From assembly GCA_964415245.1 (NCBI GenBank), contig CAYQAJ010000048.1, forward strand, positions 1 to 23,248: a stretch of 23,248 bases of DNA, written 5' to 3'. Under the pieces are notes generated by a model. That model was not told the DNA's origin, made no database searches, and was given only the letters and a program-made list of their open reading frames with translations. Every line of letters starts with the position of its first letter. Positions within the stretch are counted from its first letter, which is position 1. A program made the translations under genes and the position numbers. The DNA is from CAYQAJ01 sp964415245 (lineage in GTDB: Bacteria; Planctomycetota; Planctomycetia; Pirellulales; Pirellulaceae). Below, in pieces: positions 22,698-23,248 of this stretch.

Positions 22698-23248
22698 ATG
22701 GACTTAGCCACCATCATCGGTCTGCTACTGGCCGTCGTGTTGATCGTCGGCTCGATCCTCGCCGGCAGCGCGCCGGTGACCGCGTTTATCGATATTCCGT
22801 CCATGCTCGTCGTATTCGGCGGGGCGACCGGCGCCGTGCTGATGTGCTTTCCGCTGCGCACCATGCTGGGAACCCCGCGCGTGGTCAAAAAAGTGTTTTT
22901 GAACAAGCCCGAGGACGTACGAGCCTTGATCGATCAATTGGTGAGCCTGGCGGAGACGGCTCGCCGCGACGGCCTGTTGGCGCTGGAGAGCCGGCTCGAG
23001 TCGGTGGATAACGCCTTTATCAAGTTGGGCATCCAGATGGCGGTGGACGGCACGCGCCCGGAGGTGATCGAGGACACGATGCGCACCGAGATCGAGGTGA
23101 TCAATTCGCGGCACAAGAACGGCCGCTCGGTTTTCGACACGTTCGGCCGGTTTGCGCCCGCGTACGGCATGATTGGCACGCTGATGGGTCTGATTATGTT
23201 GCTCAGCAACATGTCCGACCCGTCGGGCATCGGCAAGGGAATGGCCGT
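22698..23248 (+). CDS. motA: Flagellar stator protein MotA (3' end outside window)
   Basis: The first 183 residues of MotA, the proton- or sodium-channel stator subunit that drives FliG. Transmembrane helices lie at about 4-23 and 33-52, and the third begins near 152 (FAPAYGMIGTLMGLIMLLS), with the conserved Pro of PAYG (154) that is needed for torque. The cytoplasmic loop retains the charged residues that touch FliG: R89 and E96-E97 region (ARRDGLLALESRLE), equivalent to R90 and E98 of E. coli MotA. The start is ATG 22698; no strong ribosome-binding site is seen. motB would be expected just beyond the window. It follows flbD after 40 bases. Confidence 0.95.
   Translation, partial: MDLATIIGLLLAVVLIVGSILAGSAPVTAFIDIPSMLVVFGGATGAVLMCFPLRTMLGTPRVVKKVFLNKPEDVRALIDQLVSLAETARRDGLLALESRLESVDNAFIKLGIQMAVDGTRPEVIEDTMRTEIEVINSRHKNGRSVFDTFGRFAPAYGMIGTLMGLIMLLSNMSDPSGIGKGMA

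Overview
The window reads as a stretch of a high-GC planctomycete chromosome, most likely from the Pirellulales or a relative. The reasons are the protein style (Ala/Arg-rich, frequent low-complexity linkers), the gene content and order of the flagellar block, and short intergenic repeats of a kind I associate with planctomycete genomes. The taxonomic call is inference; there is no rRNA or other marker here. Every supported gene is on the + strand.

Region 1 (1-3361) is metabolic and unrelated to motility: the 3' end of trpE, a repeat-bearing spacer, an NAD-type malate dehydrogenase (mdh), and a small alpha/beta-hydrolase-fold protein whose Ser and His catalytic positions are replaced (a probable pseudoenzyme). 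A roughly 600-base spacer follows in which I see no gene.

Region 2 (3362-8893) is a tightly packed regulatory and accessory group: a large membrane-anchored TPR protein, a FlgN-like export chaperone, a soluble histidine kinase with no visible sensor domain, and a sigma54-dependent response regulator (REC-AAA+-Fis HTH). The last two resemble flagellar FlrB/FlrC, FleS/FleR and FlgS/FlgR pairs. The regulator carries GAFTSA instead of GAFTGA in its sigma54-contact loop.

Region 3 (8894-23248) is a flagellar basal body, export, hook and stator cluster in the order flgB, flgC, fliE, fliF, fliG, fliH, fliI, fliJ, a MotE-like gene, fliK, flgD, flgE, flbD, motA (cut by the window end). A near-consensus sigma54 promoter lies about 70 bases upstream of the flgB start. 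The simplest model is that the adjacent kinase and regulator switch on the flagellar genes from this site.

Odd points inside the flagellar block: FliG has a heptapeptide-repeat linker and basic residues where the two key acidic torque-helix residues normally sit; FliI has a long Ala/Thr/Pro tail; FlgE carries two tandem fibronectin-III-like modules; and a Cys-rich reading frame with no usable start codon sits between flgE and flbD and ends by overlapping the flbD start. No CRISPR array, tRNA, rRNA, transposase or integrase was seen. The window looks like an ordinary core locus with several lineage-specific elaborations rather than a wholly new system.
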